Below, one piece after another: positions 62,503 to 64,000 of a DNA stretch of 64,000 nucleotides. Position numbers and translations under genes: made by a program. Source of the stretch: Rhodospirillaceae bacterium. GTDB taxonomy: Bacteria > Pseudomonadota > Alphaproteobacteria > Thalassobaculales > Thalassobaculaceae. The stretch covers positions 248,001 through 312,000 of the forward strand of contig JAGYJX010000008.1 in NCBI GenBank assembly GCA_018401495.1, read 5' to 3'. The notes below the pieces were generated by a model. It saw nothing but the letters and a program-made list of their open reading frames with translations. It made no database searches and was not told the DNA's origin. Position 1 is the first letter of the stretch, and each line of letters begins with the position of its first letter.

Positions 62503-64000
62503 GTGGCCGATGACAGCGCCCCTCCCGCCCGCCGCCCGCTGGTTCTCGTCACCACGGTGCTGGGTTCCAGCCTCGCCTTCATCGACGGCAGCGTGGTCAA
62601 CGTGGCGCTGGCCGCGCTCCAGCGCGACCTCGGCGCAACGGTCGGCGACCTGCAGTGGGTGGTCAACGGCTACCTGCTGACGCTCGGGGCGTTGCTGCTG
62701 CTGGGCGGAACGCTCGGCGACCGGCTCGGCCGCCGGCGGGTGTTCGCCGCCGGGGTCTGGCTGTTCGCGCTCGCCAGCCTGGCCTGCGCGCTGGCCTCGA
62801 CGCCGCTGCTGCTGATCCTGGCGCGCGCGGTCCAGGGCGTGGGCGCCGCCCTGCTGGTCCCGAACAGCCTCGCCATCCTGTCGGCGGCCTACCCGCGGTC
62901 GGCGAGCGCGGCCGGGCGATCGGCACCTGGTCCGGCTTCGCCGCCGTGACCTCGGCCGGTCGGGCCGCTGCTGGGCGGCTGGCTGGTCGACACCCTGTCG
63001 TGGCGGGCGGCGTTCTGGATCAACCTGCCGGTGGCGGCGGTGGTGCTGGGGCTGGCGGCGCTGGCGCTGCGCGAGAGCCGGGAACCGGGCGAGGCCGGGC
63101 CGATGGACTGGGCCGGCGCGGTGCTGGCGGTCGCCGGGCTCGGCCTGGTGTCGTGGGCGCTGATCGAGCTGGGCGAGGCGCCGGACCGGGCCTGGGCGAG
63201 CGGCCTGGCGGGGGCGGCGGGCCTGGGGCTGCTGGCCCTGTTCCTGCGGGTCGAGGCCCGCTGCCCGGCGCCGCTGCTGCCGCCGTCGCTGTTCAGGGTG
63301 CCGGCGTTCGCGGCCGCCAACCTGCTGACGCTGCTGCTGTACGGCGCGCTCGGGGCGGCGATCTTCCTGCTGCCGCTCGCCCTGATCCGGCTGCACGGCT
63401 ACTCCGCGACCGAGGCCGGAGCCGCCTTCGTGCCGTTCCCGGTGGTGCTGTTCCTGCTGTCGCGCTGGTCCGGCTCGCTGCTCGACCGCCACGGGCCGCG
63501 GCCGCCGCTGGTCGCCGGTCCGGCGATCGCCGCCGCCGGGCTGGCGCTGCTGGCCTGGCCGGTGACCGGCACGCCCTACTGGTCGACCTTCCTGCCGGGC
63601 GTGCTGGTGCTGGGGGTCGGAATGGCGGTCTGCATCCCGGCGCTCACCACCGTGGTGATGAACGCGGTCGACGACCGCCACGCCGGAACCGCCTCGGCGG
63701 TCAACAACGCCGCCAGCCGGGTCGCCGGGCTGCTGGCGGTGGCGGCGGTCGGCCCGCTGCTGGTCGGGGTGTTCCGGGTCGCGCTGGAGCCGGCGCTGGC
63801 GGCGCTCGACCTGCCGGCGCCGGTGATGGCGGCGCTGCTGGCCGACCCGGCGGCACTCGCCGACATGCGGCCGCCGCCGGCGGCGGGGCCGTGGGCGCCG
63901 GAGGTGGTGGCGGCGGCGCACGGCGCGCTGGTCACGGCGTTCCGCGTCGCCTTCGCCGCGCTCGCGGCACTCGCCCTGGCGTCGGCGGTGGCGGCGGCCG
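62503..64000 (+). CDS. MFS transporter, DHA2/EmrB-QacA type (partial, three apparent insertions)
   Basis: A multidrug-type exporter cut by the right edge after about 498 codons. It shows SLAFIDGSVVNVALAALQRDL and motif A GGTLGDRLGRRRVFAAG, followed by AVQGVGAALLVPNSLAIL, AFWINLPVAAVVL and at least twelve hydrophobic segments. GTG at 62503 with GGAGGT eight nt upstream is the start. The frame shifts near 62905-62915 and 62950-62965; removing bases restores YPRSERGRAIGTWSGF and GPLLGGWLVDTLSWR. After that the frame stays open to the edge. The substrate is unknown. Confidence 0.9.

Overview
The window is chromosomal DNA, about 70% G+C, from an alphaproteobacterium, most likely a Rhodospirillales-like lineage. 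The evidence is gene content and order: DUF721/DsbA/SMC beside MutY; RodZ-IspG-HisS-HemA-PrfA-PrmC-DUF4167-ClpB; HemC-HemD-mitofilin-HemY facing TsaD-GpsA-YciI-EVE; plus the alphaproteobacterial small families DUF1178, DUF4167 and DUF4170. I see no phage, insertion sequence, integrase or CRISPR array.

Layout. 1-8.1 kb: smc (cut by the left edge), a DsbA-like thioredoxin, DUF721, mutY, a repeat-filled convergent gap, purH and an EamA permease. 8.2-9.9 kb: a membrane cyclase with a ferredoxin domain. 10-14.5 kb: a four-gene Gld-type ABC operon. 14.6-19.8 kb: class II aldolase, clpB with a heat-shock-like promoter, a MOSC protein and a WYL regulator. 19.8-32 kb: a long leftward housekeeping block (DUF4167, prmC, prfA, hemA, hisS, ispG, rodZ-like, ptsP, lysC). 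32-37 kb: ubiG, DUF1178, an aminotransferase/SDR polypeptide, a methyltransferase and an FMN reductase. 37-47 kb: an accessory transport and oxidation locus made of a PotDABC-type ABC importer, a FAD amine/amino-acid oxidase, an enolase-superfamily enzyme, a MocR regulator and a GMC oxidoreductase. 47-50 kb: PEP synthase with a small partner gene, then tRNA-Thr(CGT). 50-58.7 kb: a protein of unknown function, then the heme/mitofilin cluster facing tsaD-gpsA-yciI-EVE. 58.7-64 kb: M20 hydrolase, MATE efflux protein, duplicated DUF4170, PRC-barrel protein and a DHA2-type efflux protein cut by the right edge.

The accessory locus at 37-47 kb is the most promising functional unit. A near-identical 18-bp motif lies upstream of the transporter operon and again in the divergent gap between the enolase-like gene and mocR, which suggests one MocR-controlled regulon for uptake and oxidation of an amine or amino acid. 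Its substrate cannot be read from sequence.

A strong technical signal runs through the window. About 36 single-base insertions and two single-base losses break otherwise intact, often essential genes (smc, mutY, clpB, prfA, ptsP, ppsA, hemY, tsaD, gpsA and others). Where flanking protein conservation fixes the site, the extra base follows a TC dinucleotide on one strand or the other. Removing these bases gives each complete interrupted gene a whole number of codons. I therefore annotate these genes end to end as intact genes with probable consensus errors, not as pseudogenes.
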